Origin: Pseudomonas protegens CHA0
GTDB taxonomy: Bacteria > Pseudomonadota > Gammaproteobacteria > Pseudomonadales > Pseudomonadaceae
NCBI RefSeq assembly: GCF_000397205.1
Contig: NC_021237.1
Span: 5,768,501-5,832,500 of the forward strand
DNA: 64,000 nucleotides
Reading direction: 5' to 3'
The notes beneath the pieces were generated by a model, which saw only the letters and a list, made by a program, of their open reading frames with translations, did not search any database and had not been told where the DNA came from. Positions 51,649 through 63,874 of this stretch are shown one piece after another (the first letter of the stretch is position 1; the number at the start of each line of letters is the position of its first letter). Position numbers and translations under genes: made by a program.

Positions 51649-52926
51649 ATGATCGAACCCAAGCGCGTCTTGCGCGCCCTCGCCGAACACTGGGCACTTC
51701 TGGAGCCGCTGTGCGAGCACTTCGACCAAGGCACCCTGAGTCTTGCCGAACTGCGTTCACAGCTGTCTGCCCAACAACTGGACAGCACGCCCCAGGACAT
51801 CACCCACCTGCTGGACGTATGGATACGCCTGGACATCCTGGTCCCGGTGGCGAAAAGCCCGAACCGTTTCGAGCTCAATGCGCAGATCCACGACTTCCTC
51901 GCCTACCTGCGCCGTGAGCACCGCCTGGGCCTGTGCCTGGAGATCGAAGCCTACCTGCGCCACCTCGAGCGCCTGGCCGGTTACATCCAGGACGCCTTCG
52001 ACGTGCGCGACGGCAACGACCTGGCCCGTCAGCTGCGGCTGCTGGACATGCGCGTGCGCGATGTCCTGAAGAAGCTCGCCAACGACGAACAGGCCCTGGT
52101 CGCGGTGGCCGAGCGCGCCAAGACCAGCGACCGGCAGATCCCCCTGCGCCAGCGCTATGCCGAGGTGCTGGCCACCTGGGACGAATACGTTGAACCGATG
52201 ATCCAGCTGGTGAACGCCGACGGCGCCTTCGAACAGGGCGTGCGCAAGGTGGAGAACGTCCTGCTGCGCATGCTCACCGAACAGCAGCGCCTGGGCCACC
52301 TGGTGGACGACGACATGCTGTTGCGCACCCACGCGCGGATCCTGGAAATGCAGACCAGCGCCCAGTTGACCCTGCGCCATGCCCGGGAACTGCTGCTGCC
52401 GCTGCGTGAGGAGGCGCGCCGTCATAACGCCGTGACCCGCGGCGCGGCCCTGGCCCTGTCGGCCATCCGCCGCAAGGGCATCGACGCCGTGCCCCAGGCC
52501 GCCATGCCGATGTTCACCCGTCCGCAAAGCACCTTCCTCGGCAGCTCCGGCCAGGTGGAAGCCTATGTCTACGCCCTGGCCCGCTTCGAACCCAAGCCCG
52601 CGCGCTTCCCCAAGGCCCACAAGACCCACAAGGGCGTGGCCCCCAAGGCGCCGCGCACCGTCCGCGAGATGCTCGAGCGCTGCGAAGACGCCCTGCCGAT
52701 GCCGGACCTGATGAGCTGGCTGCTGGACCAGGAGCCCGATGGCGCCACCGACGAACTGCTGTACTGGTTCTCGCGCCTGTCCCGGGAAAAACGCTTCAAG
52801 CGCGAGCGCCTCGAACGCCGCGACTACCACACCCAGGAGCACCAGGTCAGCCTGCGCTCCTTCGCCCTGCTCTCGGCCCGCGATGACGCCGCCGAGCATT
52901 CTGCGAGCAACGCCAATGCATCTTGA
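51649..52926 (+). CDS. mksF: Condensin kleisin subunit MksF
   Basis: A 425-residue MukF-like kleisin. An N-terminal winged-helix region (about 1-110) is followed by a helical middle and a C-terminal basic winged helix ending near RERLERRDYHTQEHQVSLRS. It bridges the MksB heads with MksE. ATG 51649 is the first conserved start (MIEPKRVLRALAEHWALLEP); an upstream frame to 51481 is noncoding. The gene overlaps mksE by 11 bases. In Pseudomonas this order is mksF-mksE-mksB, and the complex condenses the chromosome alongside Smc-ScpAB. Confidence 0.88.
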   Translation: MIEPKRVLRALAEHWALLEPLCEHFDQGTLSLAELRSQLSAQQLDSTPQDITHLLDVWIRLDILVPVAKSPNRFELNAQIHDFLAYLRREHRLGLCLEIEAYLRHLERLAGYIQDAFDVRDGNDLARQLRLLDMRVRDVLKKLANDEQALVAVAERAKTSDRQIPLRQRYAEVLATWDEYVEPMIQLVNADGAFEQGVRKVENVLLRMLTEQQRLGHLVDDDMLLRTHARILEMQTSAQLTLRHARELLLPLREEARRHNAVTRGAALALSAIRRKGIDAVPQAAMPMFTRPQSTFLGSSGQVEAYVYALARFEPKPARFPKAHKTHKGVAPKAPRTVREMLERCEDALPMPDLMSWLLDQEPDGATDELLYWFSRLSREKRFKRERLERRDYHTQEHQVSLRSFALLSARDDAAEHSASNANAS

Positions 52927-53623
52927 TCTTTCCGAACTGTCCCAGCTGGCGCCGATCTTCCGCGAGCTGTTCAAGGGTTACCACGTCAGCCGCCGCGACC
53001 CGGAGCTGTACGCCCAACTGTCGAATTTCCAGGACCAGTACCGCACCCTGTTCAAGGCCCTGGGCTTCGAGCTGGTGTGCGATACCCGCGGCTTCTACTA
53101 CTTCGTGCCGGACAACGCCGCCGCCCAGGTGAACAAGACCGCCCAACGCCTGGCGCTGTTCACCTTCATCCTGGTGGAGCACCTGGCCGACCAGGGCCGC
53201 GACCCGATCGCCGTGCTCGACGGCGGCAGCCTGGGCCGCGACGAACTGCCGTCGCTGCTGGAAAAATACCGCGACCTGTTCATCCAGGCCGAAGTGCAGA
53301 CCCAGGAAGAGCTGGAAGAGAAGATCATGCGCCGCATGACCCAGCTGGGTTTTGCCGCCGAGGAGCCGGGGATCTATCGCTTCCTGCCGCCGATGCACCG
53401 CTTCCTCGATGTCTGCCTGTCGGTGCAACAGGACCGCGACCTGGCCGCCAGCCTGCACAGCGTGCTGCCGTTGCCGACCCCGGTGCTGGTGGACAACGAC
53501 AGCGACGAGAAACTGCTGCAGACCGATGACCCGCTGGACCTGAGCGAATTCGACGAGTCCGAAGAAAGTGAAGAAGACGCGCTGGCCCGAGCCATCGCCG
53601 AAGAACAGGAGCTCGACGCATGA
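52916..53623 (+). CDS. mksE: Condensin accessory subunit MksE
   Basis: A 235-residue MukE-like winged-helix protein. The core runs HLDLSELSQLAPIFRELFKG at the N-terminus through YRTLFKALGFELVCDTRGFY to QTQEELEEKIMRRMTQLGFA. The tail is very acidic (DLSEFDESEESEEDALARAI). MksE dimers bind the MksF kleisin. The ATG at 52916 overlaps mksF by 11 bases and the TGA overlaps mksB by four, so all three are coupled. Confidence 0.85.
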   Translation: MHLDLSELSQLAPIFRELFKGYHVSRRDPELYAQLSNFQDQYRTLFKALGFELVCDTRGFYYFVPDNAAAQVNKTAQRLALFTFILVEHLADQGRDPIAVLDGGSLGRDELPSLLEKYRDLFIQAEVQTQEELEEKIMRRMTQLGFAAEEPGIYRFLPPMHRFLDVCLSVQQDRDLAASLHSVLPLPTPVLVDNDSDEKLLQTDDPLDLSEFDESEESEEDALARAIAEEQELDA

Positions 53624-56463
53624 GCAAGGAACGCTACGGCATCCGCCGCTTTGCCCTACTGAACACCGCCGGCTACAGCCTCGGCCTGTTCCCCCTGGAA
53701 GAGCCGCTGTCGGTCTACGGGGCCAACAACCTGGGCAAGTCGGCGTCGATCAACGCCCTGCAATTCCCGATTCTGGCGCGCATGTCGGACATGAGCTTCG
53801 GCAAGTACAGCCTGGAGCAATCCCGGCGCTTCTACTTCGCTTCCGACACCAGCTACATCCTGGTGGAGGTCTCGCTACCCCACGGCCCCCATGTGATCGG
53901 CGTGGTCGGGCGCGGCCCGGGCGGCGGTTTCGGCCACCAGTTCTTCGCCTACGCCGGCCAGCTGGACCTGGCGCATTACCAGAAGGACGACACCTGCCTG
54001 CGGCAGAAAGAGCTGTTCACCAACCTGGAGCGCCAGGGCCTCAAGGCCTATGAGCTCAAGCCCGATGAACTGCGGCGCCTGCTGGTGGGCGGCCACACCT
54101 CGATCCCCCTGGACCTGACCCTGATCCCGCTGCGCTCCACCAGCGAGCAGAGCCTGAAGACCTTCCGCGCGTTGTTCATCAACCTGCTGCACATGCGCGA
54201 AATCACCGCGGCCAAGCTCAAGCAGCTGTTCCTCGACGCCTTCGAGCACAGCCTGCGCTCCGGCAGCGTCGACTACATCGCCGCGTGCGACGAAGCTTTC
54301 CGCGACGTACGACGCATGGAGCAGGACTACAACTCCCTGGTGGCCGCCGGCCCCCTGGTGGAGGCCCTGGCCAACGGCGTGAAGCAGCGGGACATTCTGC
54401 GGGGCAAACTGCATCGCCTGTCACCGTTGCTGGACTCGCTGCTGGGCACCTGGTCGGACTACGCCGGCGCCCGCAAGGAAGAGCTGACCATCCAGGCCGA
54501 ACATTACCGCAACGAGCAGGACGCGCTGCAGAACGACCAGCGCAGCAGCACCCAGGAAATGATGCGCCTGGAGCGGGAAATCACCGGCACCCAGCGCTGG
54601 CTCGGCGAACTGTCGGTGCTCAAGCACCGCTTCGCCCTGGTGGATGACGTCAAGGTCCTGGAACAGCAACTGCTGGCGGCCAAGGATGCCCACGATGAAC
54701 TGGCCGGCGCCCTGGCCCAGTCCCGGCAATTCTCCGCCGAAGACCTGGAAGAGCGCCTGCGGGACCTGGAAAAACGTCTGAAGTCGGTCAAGCAGCAACT
54801 CGATCACGCTGACAACAACAGCTATGCCCGCCTGCGCGAGGAGTTCTCCCAGCAGGACGTGGAGCGCCTGATGCGCCTGTTCAACAGCGCGCTGTTCAGC
54901 CTGCCCCTGGGCGAGCACGGCATCGCCCTGGACGACAACGGCGAGTGGGTGAAGTCGGTGGAGCTGATCCTCGATGGCTTCAAGGGCGAGCGTTTCGAAG
55001 TGCCGGGGCTGTCCATCGACATCTCCCACATCGAGCCGCCAGCCCTGCAGGCCCTGGCTGACCGCGCCGCCCTGCGGGATCAGAAAGAGCGCCTGGAAAA
55101 AGAGCTCAAGCAGCTCAAGACCCAAGCTGCCGTGGCTGCAGACCGCGCCGCGAGCAAGACCCAGACCGAAGCCCTGTACCAGCAGGTACTGGATGCGCAG
55201 AAGGCCCTGGAAGACTTCCGCCGTGCCCAGACCCTGAGCGCCGAGGAAGGTGAGAAGCTGGAACAGCTGGCGCAGATGGAAGCGGCCCAGGACGAACTCA
55301 AGCGCTCCAGTGACGCCTTCACCGAACGCGTCCAGCAACTGTCGGCCAAGCTGCAACTGGTGGGCCGGCAGATTGCCGACATGGAAGCCAAGCAGCGCAC
55401 CCTCGACGACGCCCTGCGTCGCCGTCAGTTGCTGCCGGCGGACCTGCCGTTCGGCACGCCGTTCATGGACCCGGTGGACGACTCCATGGACAACCTGCTG
55501 CCATTGCTCAACGACTACCAGGACAGCTGGCAGGGCTTGCAGCGGGTCGACGGGCAGATCGAGGCGCTGTATGCCCAGGTGCGCCTCAAGGGCGTGGCCA
55601 AGTTCGACAGTGAGGATGACGTAGAGCGGCGCCTGCAGCTGCTGATCAACGCCTATGCCCACCGCACCGACGAAGCCCTGACCCTGGGCAAGGCGCGCCG
55701 CGCCGCGGTCACCGATATCGCCCGGACCCTGCGCAATATCCGCAGCGACTACGACAGCCTGGAACACCAACTGGCGCTGTTCAACCGCGAGATCAACAAG
55801 CGCCAGGTGTCCAACCTGCAGAGCTTCCGCATCGTCCTGGCGCCGAACAAGGAAGCCCTCAAGCACATCGACCAGATCATCCACAGCGCCGGGCAATACG
55901 AAGAAGGCGAGACCCTGTCGGTGTTCGACCTGAGCCAGAGCGCGGAGCAGGACAACAAGAACGAAGAAGCCAAGGAGTACCTGGCGCGGCTGGTGGCGGC
56001 CAACCACAACCAGCTGGGCCTCAAGGACCTGTTCGAACTGGCGTTCGAGATCACCAAGGTCAACGGCCAGCCGGTCATCCACACCGACATCGATGGCGCG
56101 GCGTCCAACGGCACCACCATGACCATCAAGGCTCTGACCAACATGTACCTGTTGCTGCACTTGATGGACCGCGACCAGGCCGGGCGCATCCGCCTGCCTT
56201 ACTACCTCGACGAGGCGGCGGACATCGACGAGCGCAACCAGGCGGCGCTGCTGGAAACCAGCCTGCAACTGGGCTTCGTGCCAATCCTGGCAAGTGTGAA
56301 GCCCCAGGTTTCGGCCCAGGTGGCCATCGACCTGGAAGGTGGCAGCGGACCGAACGGCATCTACATCGACGAGGCCGACTGGAAGTTCATCCGTCGTCAC
56401 GATCAGGTCAAGGCCGTGCTGAACGCAGAGCCGGAAGCAGAAGCGGAGCTGGACGAAGTCTGA
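53620..56463 (+). CDS. mksB: SMC-like condensin ATPase MksB
   Basis: A 947-residue SMC-related ATPase, shorter than MukB. The Walker A is YGANNLGKSASINAL (Gly34 to Ser41), the signature-like region ASNGTTMTIKALTNM lies near residues 828-842, and the Walker B is LPYYLDEAADID with Asp864-Glu865. Between heads are long coiled coils (about 190-430 and 500-800: EKELKQLKTQAAVAADRAAS) around a small hinge. It works with MksE and MksF in chromosome organisation. No mksG follows. A clear terminator ends the operon. Confidence 0.9.
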   Translation: MSKERYGIRRFALLNTAGYSLGLFPLEEPLSVYGANNLGKSASINALQFPILARMSDMSFGKYSLEQSRRFYFASDTSYILVEVSLPHGPHVIGVVGRGPGGGFGHQFFAYAGQLDLAHYQKDDTCLRQKELFTNLERQGLKAYELKPDELRRLLVGGHTSIPLDLTLIPLRSTSEQSLKTFRALFINLLHMREITAAKLKQLFLDAFEHSLRSGSVDYIAACDEAFRDVRRMEQDYNSLVAAGPLVEALANGVKQRDILRGKLHRLSPLLDSLLGTWSDYAGARKEELTIQAEHYRNEQDALQNDQRSSTQEMMRLEREITGTQRWLGELSVLKHRFALVDDVKVLEQQLLAAKDAHDELAGALAQSRQFSAEDLEERLRDLEKRLKSVKQQLDHADNNSYARLREEFSQQDVERLMRLFNSALFSLPLGEHGIALDDNGEWVKSVELILDGFKGERFEVPGLSIDISHIEPPALQALADRAALRDQKERLEKELKQLKTQAAVAADRAASKTQTEALYQQVLDAQKALEDFRRAQTLSAEEGEKLEQLAQMEAAQDELKRSSDAFTERVQQLSAKLQLVGRQIADMEAKQRTLDDALRRRQLLPADLPFGTPFMDPVDDSMDNLLPLLNDYQDSWQGLQRVDGQIEALYAQVRLKGVAKFDSEDDVERRLQLLINAYAHRTDEALTLGKARRAAVTDIARTLRNIRSDYDSLEHQLALFNREINKRQVSNLQSFRIVLAPNKEALKHIDQIIHSAGQYEEGETLSVFDLSQSAEQDNKNEEAKEYLARLVAANHNQLGLKDLFELAFEITKVNGQPVIHTDIDGAASNGTTMTIKALTNMYLLLHLMDRDQAGRIRLPYYLDEAADIDERNQAALLETSLQLGFVPILASVKPQVSAQVAIDLEGGSGPNGIYIDEADWKFIRRHDQVKAVLNAEPEAEAELDEV

Positions 56464-56481
56464 TTTCGTAACGCTGCAACG

Positions 56482-56516
56482 AAAAAGGCCGCGCTCTTCC
56501 GAGCGCGGCCTTTTTT
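56482..56516. terminator. Bidirectional intrinsic terminator
   Basis: AAAAAGGCCGCGCTC and GAGCGCGGCCTTTTTT enclose a TTCC loop, with A-run and T-run on both sides. It terminates mksB on the plus strand and can serve the letB operon on the minus strand. Confidence 0.95.
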
Positions 56517-56528
56517 ATGGGAAAGCTG

Positions 56529-56613
56529 TTGTAGGAGCTGGCTTGCCAGCGAAGGCGTCCTCTGGCGCGACGCAGGGCTGAGGGCCTCTTCGCCGGCAAG
56601 CCGGCTCCTACAA
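56529..56613. repeat. REPIN-type inverted repeat pair
   Basis: GTTGTAGGAGCTGGCTTGCC and its partner GGCAAGCCGGCTCCTACAAG are inverted REP units about 45 bases apart, the classic Pseudomonas REP doublet. It lies just past the mksB terminator and before the letB stop. Confidence 0.88.
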
Positions 56614-56618
56614 GAAGG

Positions 56619-58922
56619 TTATTTGCCCAGGGGGATCTTCGGTGCCCAGGTCAGCCATTCCTCTTCGAACTTGTCGAACAGCGGGAAGGTCTGCTGAGGC
56701 CGCGCCGGGTTGCCCATGCGCTCGCCATCCGGCGTCGCGAAGGCAATCCCCCCCTGGATCAGGGTCTCCAGGGATTCGGTACGCACCGTCGCCCCTTTGA
56801 ACAGGCCGAAGTCGACACCAAATCCACTGCTGTTCCAGAAGCGCGTACCACTGCGAACCAGCGGTGCGTACTTGGGTTCGATGAGGATGTGGATCAGTAC
56901 GCGATCGGCCGTCTGGCCCAGCTCGTAACCGGTCACCTTGCCCACCGCCACTTCGCGGTAGGTTACCGGCACTCCGACTTTCAGCGAGCCACGCCGAGCA
57001 GCGCTCAACACCAGGCTCAGGCCGGCTTCCTGAACGCTGGCTTCCGGCGGTTGCGGCAAGGCGACAAAACTGGTCTGCACGCCCTGGCTCTTCGTCGCAG
57101 GCTGGACCTCGATGTATTGGCCGGTGACCAGGGTTTCCAGGTTCGAGGTCTTCATCAGGCCCAACTCCGGCTTGACCACCCAGAACTGGCTGCCGACCCG
57201 GGCGATGCGCTCGGGCACTTCGGTGATCCGCGCCTTGAGCATGACCGATTGCATGTCGGCGCTGAGGGTCACTTCTTCCAGCTTGCCCACGTCCAGGCCC
57301 TTGAAGCGTACAGGCGTGCCGGCCCGCAAGCCGTCGGCGCGATCAACCTTGATGCTCACCAGGGTGCCGCGCTGCGCCGCCTCCTCCTGGCTGGCGAACA
57401 GGCGGAAACGTGGAATGCGCTTTTTCAGCGGCACGTTGGGCAGCGGGGTCTCGAAGGCGATGCCACCCGCCATCAGGCTTTGCAGCGACTCGCTCTTGAT
57501 CTGGATACCACCGCTCAGGCCCCCGGTCAGGGTGATGCCACTGACGTTCCAGAAGCGCGTCGAACCGTTGACCAGGCCTTCATATTCCTTCTCGATGTGG
57601 ACGCCGATCACCAGTTGCTTGCGGGTGTGGGAGAACTGGTAGCTCTGCACCGACCCGACCTTGACCTGTTTATAGAGAATCGGGCTGCCGACATCCAGGG
57701 ACCCCAGGTTGTCGGTGAACAGCACCATGTGCAGGCCGGGGGCACGCAGGTCCAGCGGCGGGGCCTTGGCCCGGGCCTCGAACTCGCGCTGGGGCGCGGC
57801 GCCCTTGTCGCCGGGACGGATAGCGATGTAGTTACCCTTGACCAGGGCCTCAAGACCGGTGATGCCGGCCAGGGAGATCGAAGGCTTGACGGTCCAGAAC
57901 TGGGTGCCCTGGACCAGGTAATCCTCGGCCAGGGGATCGAGAGTCAGCTCGGCGGTGGCGCTGCTCAGGTCGGAGTCGACCTTCAGGGCCTTCAGGCTGC
58001 CCACCTGGATGCCCTTGTACATCACCGGGGTGCGCCCGGCCTGCAGGCCTTCGAAATCGGTGAGCTTGACCTTGACGCGGATCCCGGCCTGGGCGGCGTC
58101 AAAGTCCTCATACAGACGGAACGGCAGGCTTGGGTCGGTGGGCGGGCTGTCCTTGCGATTCTCCGGCGTGGCAAAGGCGATCCCCCCGGCGACGATGCTG
58201 GACAGGGACTCGCTGCGTACTTTTACCCCGGACAGGTTGGCGTCGATGCTGATGCCGCTGGCGTTCCAGAAACGTGTGTGTTTGCGCACCAGATTGGCAT
58301 AGGTGGGCTCGATATAGACCTTGAGCTCCACCGTGTTCTGGTCTTCGGAGAGCAGGAAGCTCTTGATCTGGCCAACCTGGATCTGCTTGTAGAACACCGG
58401 GCTGCCACGGTTCAGCGACCCCAGGCGCTCGGCCTTGATGGTCAGGTGCAGGCCCGGTTTGGCATCAGATAAAGGAGGCTCCTCGGCCAGGGCCTTGAAC
58501 TTGCGACTAGGCTCACCATCCCCGGGGCTGACGGCGATGTAGTTGCCCGAGACCAGAGTTTCCAGGCCTGTGATCCCGGCCAGGCTGACACTGGGTTTGA
58601 CCAGCCAGAAGCGCGTGTTGGTCTTCAGGTACTGCTCGACGTCCTTGTTCATCTCGACCGAGGCAATCACTCCCTTGGAGTTGCCCTCATCGTCCAGAGC
58701 CAGGGTCTTGACCTTACCTACGGGCATGCCCTTGTAGACCACTTCAGTCTTGTTGGCCTGGATCCCCTCGCCGCTTTCAAAGCGCAACTGGATCTCGATA
58801 CCGGTCTGGCTGTAGGCACGCCAGCCCAGCCAGCCGCCGATGATCAGGGCAATCAGGGGCAATACCCAGATAGCCGACCAGTTGGAGGCCGGGCGGGTTT
58901 TGGCGGTAGGCAAATCACTCAT
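56619..58922 (-). CDS. letB: LetB/PqiB-type lipid-transport tunnel protein with six MCE domains
   Basis: A 767-residue protein with one N-terminal membrane helix (about 15-36) and six MCE domains: about 41-145, 155-253, 279-385, 393-492, 517-621 and 630-731. Repeated blocks include GTRFWNSSGFGVDFG-type and YKGMPVGKVKTL-type segments. E. coli PqiB has three MCE domains and LetB (YebT) seven; six here place it with LetB-type tunnels that carry lipids across the periplasm. Its start overlaps the letA2-like gene by eight bases. Confidence 0.9.
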   Translation of the reverse strand: MSDLPTAKTRPASNWSAIWVLPLIALIIGGWLGWRAYSQTGIEIQLRFESGEGIQANKTEVVYKGMPVGKVKTLALDDEGNSKGVIASVEMNKDVEQYLKTNTRFWLVKPSVSLAGITGLETLVSGNYIAVSPGDGEPSRKFKALAEEPPLSDAKPGLHLTIKAERLGSLNRGSPVFYKQIQVGQIKSFLLSEDQNTVELKVYIEPTYANLVRKHTRFWNASGISIDANLSGVKVRSESLSSIVAGGIAFATPENRKDSPPTDPSLPFRLYEDFDAAQAGIRVKVKLTDFEGLQAGRTPVMYKGIQVGSLKALKVDSDLSSATAELTLDPLAEDYLVQGTQFWTVKPSISLAGITGLEALVKGNYIAIRPGDKGAAPQREFEARAKAPPLDLRAPGLHMVLFTDNLGSLDVGSPILYKQVKVGSVQSYQFSHTRKQLVIGVHIEKEYEGLVNGSTRFWNVSGITLTGGLSGGIQIKSESLQSLMAGGIAFETPLPNVPLKKRIPRFRLFASQEEAAQRGTLVSIKVDRADGLRAGTPVRFKGLDVGKLEEVTLSADMQSVMLKARITEVPERIARVGSQFWVVKPELGLMKTSNLETLVTGQYIEVQPATKSQGVQTSFVALPQPPEASVQEAGLSLVLSAARRGSLKVGVPVTYREVAVGKVTGYELGQTADRVLIHILIEPKYAPLVRSGTRFWNSSGFGVDFGLFKGATVRTESLETLIQGGIAFATPDGERMGNPARPQQTFPLFDKFEEEWLTWAPKIPLGK

Positions 58923-59538
58923 GGTCGTCGTCCGACTCCGTGTTATCCCAGATCAGTCGGGGATCGAAAGTTACTGCAGCCAGCATGGTCAGGATCACCA
59001 CGCTGGCAAAGGCGACCGCACCGAGATTGGCCTCGATACTGGCCAGCCGGCCAAAGTTGACCACCGCCACCAGGATGGCGATGACAAAGATATCCAGCAT
59101 CGACCAGCGGCCGATGAACTCGATAAAGCGGTACATGATGATCCGCTGTCGGGCAGAGAGCGGCTGGTGACGCTGCACCGAAAACAACAGTAAGGCAATG
59201 CCCACCAGCTTGAAGGTGGGCACCAGGATACTGGCGACGAACACCACCGCAGCGATGGGAAACATGCCGTGCTGCACCAGCTGGATGACCCCGGACATGA
59301 TGGTGCTGGGGTCACCCTGGCCCAGGGAACTGACGGTCATGATCGGCAGCACGTTGGCCGGGATGTAGAGGATCGCGGCGGTGAGCAGCAACGCCCAGGT
59401 GCGCAGTATGCTATTGGGGCGACGAGGATGAACCATGGCCCCGCAGCGAGTGCAGGTCTGCTCTTCGCTGTCAGCCTCCTGCCGATTCAACTCGTGGCAT
59501 TCAGTACAGATCAGAATGCCTGCCTCAATCGCCCGCAT
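58915..59538 (-). CDS. PqiA/LetA-domain membrane protein, second half
   Basis: A 207-residue protein with a zinc-ribbon-like N-terminus (ICTECHELNRQ...TCTRCGAMVH, two CxxC pairs) and four hydrophobic segments, of the PqiA/LetA family. LetA in E. coli is about 427 residues with two such domains in one chain; here the domains are separate genes. This one follows the 219-residue partner with a 14-base overlap and overlaps letB by eight bases, so the three proteins are translationally linked. Likely part of the inner-membrane complex feeding lipid to LetB. Confidence 0.87.
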   Translation of the reverse strand: MRAIEAGILICTECHELNRQEADSEEQTCTRCGAMVHPRRPNSILRTWALLLTAAILYIPANVLPIMTVSSLGQGDPSTIMSGVIQLVQHGMFPIAAVVFVASILVPTFKLVGIALLLFSVQRHQPLSARQRIIMYRFIEFIGRWSMLDIFVIAILVAVVNFGRLASIEANLGAVAFASVVILTMLAAVTFDPRLIWDNTESDDDHE

Positions 59539-60184
59539 GTATGTCCTCTCCCGATAACGCTTGCCAGATCTGGTGAGGCGACATCACCACCTCCAGCCAG
59601 ACCTGCACCAACAACAGACTGATAAAACACACCAGGCCCAGGCCCACGGTAATGGATGCCATGTCGGCCAACTTGACGATGGCCACCAGCACCCCCATCA
59701 GGTAGACCTCGAGCATGCCCCAGTCGCGCAGATGGTGATAAATGCGATAGAGCAGCAAGCCGTAACTGCGGCCGATGTCCCAACGAATACTCAGCAGGAC
59801 TAAAAGCTGGCAAATCAACTTGAGCAGGGGAATGCCCATGCTGCACAGGAACACCACCACCGCCACGCCTTCCATACCGGTGTCGAACAGCCCCTGCACA
59901 CCGCTCCAGACCGTGTCTTCGGAAGACTGTCCCAGGAGATTGAGCTGCATGATGGGTAGAAAGTTCGCCGGCACATATAGCAACAAGGCCGCGATCACCA
60001 GGGCCAGGCTGCGTTCGACCACATTGTGCCGGTGCGCGTAGAGCTCATAGCCACAACGCGGGCACTGGGCTTTCTCACCGAGGGCGAGCTTGGGCTTGCG
60101 CATCAGCAAGTCGCATTCATGGCAGGCAACCAGGTCGTCCAGTGGTAATTCTGACAACCCGGGGGCGTCAACCGGTTCTGGCAT
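59525..60184 (-). CDS. PqiA/LetA-domain membrane protein, first half
   Basis: A 219-residue protein with an N-terminal zinc-ribbon-like motif (ACHECDLLMRK...AQCPRCGYELY, two CxxC pairs) followed by four hydrophobic segments (VVERSLALVIAALLLYVPAN onward). It is the first gene of the letA1-letA2-letB operon. A LetA/PqiA-like inner-membrane component is most likely. The start at 60184 lies about 100 bases from the rRNA terminator. Confidence 0.87.
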   Translation of the reverse strand: MPEPVDAPGLSELPLDDLVACHECDLLMRKPKLALGEKAQCPRCGYELYAHRHNVVERSLALVIAALLLYVPANFLPIMQLNLLGQSSEDTVWSGVQGLFDTGMEGVAVVVFLCSMGIPLLKLICQLLVLLSIRWDIGRSYGLLLYRIYHHLRDWGMLEVYLMGVLVAIVKLADMASITVGLGLVCFISLLLVQVWLEVVMSPHQIWQALSGEDIHAGD

Positions 60185-60284
60185 AGAAGGCTCTGGGAGT
60201 GGAGAAAGTAACGGTTATTCTAGTGTTCCAATCCGAAAATAACTGTGCAAATTTGTTTGCGAATAAGAGCAAATTTTCCACGCG

Positions 60285-60319
60285 CAAAAACAAAACCCCA
60301 ACTGCATGCGCAGTTGGGG
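60285..60319 (-). terminator. rRNA operon terminator
   Basis: CCCCAACTG and CAGTTGGGG form a 9-bp stem around CATGCG just past the 5S gene, with an A-rich run at 60285-60295 that reads as T on the minus strand. It ends the rrn transcript. Confidence 0.92.
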
Positions 60320-60333
60320 TTTCGGAATTTAAT

Positions 60334-60449
60334 CTTGACGATGACCTACTCTCACATGGGGAAACCCCACACTACCATCGGCGATGCATCGTTTCACTTC
60401 TGAGTTCGGGATGGGATCAGGTGGTTCCAACGCTCTATGGTCGTCAAGA
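60334..60449 (-). rRNA. rrf: 5S ribosomal RNA
   Basis: On the minus strand, CTTGACGACCATAGAGCGTT begins a 116-base sequence with GAACCACCTGATCCC, CCGAACTCAGAAGTGAAACG and GTGTGGGGTTTCCCCATGTG, the standard Pseudomonas 5S sequence, ending in CATCGTCAAG that pairs with its start. The exact ends may vary by a few bases. Confidence 0.95.
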
Positions 60450-60587
60450 AATTCGGTAGCCAGTCCGTTGCTTGTGCAACGTGCCAGCGAATGGGTATGT
60501 AATAGATTTGTGTGTTCGCAAACTTTCGGTTTGTATCGTCTTCACACACCGCAACTCGCTTCTTAAGCAAATTGCTTGGGTGTTATA

Positions 60588-63478
<2,891 letters not shown>

Positions 63479-63711
63479 ATATAACCCCAAGCAATCTGGT
63501 TATACTATGAAGACGACATTCGCCGAAAATTTGCATTCTTAATTAAAAGAGAACTCACAAATTTTACCTTAGCCTGATCCGTTACCAGTGAAAGTAACGT
63601 TCAGTCTATCTTTCTATCACATACCCAAATTTTTAAAGAACGATCTAATCAAAAGACTAGAAATCAACATTCAAAGTGAATGCTCATTTCTAAGCTTTCA
63701 GAAGCAGTTTA
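63479..63711. other. Spacer between 23S rRNA and tRNA-Ala
   Basis: These 233 bases belong to the 16S-23S spacer and are AT-rich. They include processing-stem sequences that pair with the flank of 23S (ATATAACCCCAAGCAATCTG resembles the sequence near 60570-60590). No gene is present. Confidence 0.7.
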
Positions 63712-63787
63712 TGGTGGAGCCAAGCGGGATCGAACCGCTGACCTCCTGCGTGCAAGGCAGGCGCTCTCCCAGCTGAGCTATGGCCCC
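63712..63787 (-). tRNA. tRNA-Ala (anticodon TGC)
   Basis: A 76-base cloverleaf on the minus strand: GGGGCCATAGCTCAGCTGGG opens the acceptor and D arms, TGC lies in the anticodon loop TTGCACG (63752-63754), and GGTTCGATCC is the T arm. It ends in an encoded CCA. It lies in the spacer between 16S and 23S, as in most bacteria. Confidence 0.97.
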
Positions 63788-63797
63788 ATAACAAAAT

Positions 63798-63874
<77 letters not shown>

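Noticed and set aside
51649..56463. A Wadjet-type anti-plasmid defence system
   Set aside because: MksF, MksE and MksB are present but the MksG/JetD nuclease is not adjacent. This order is the pseudomonad chromosome condensin, so defence is not supported here.
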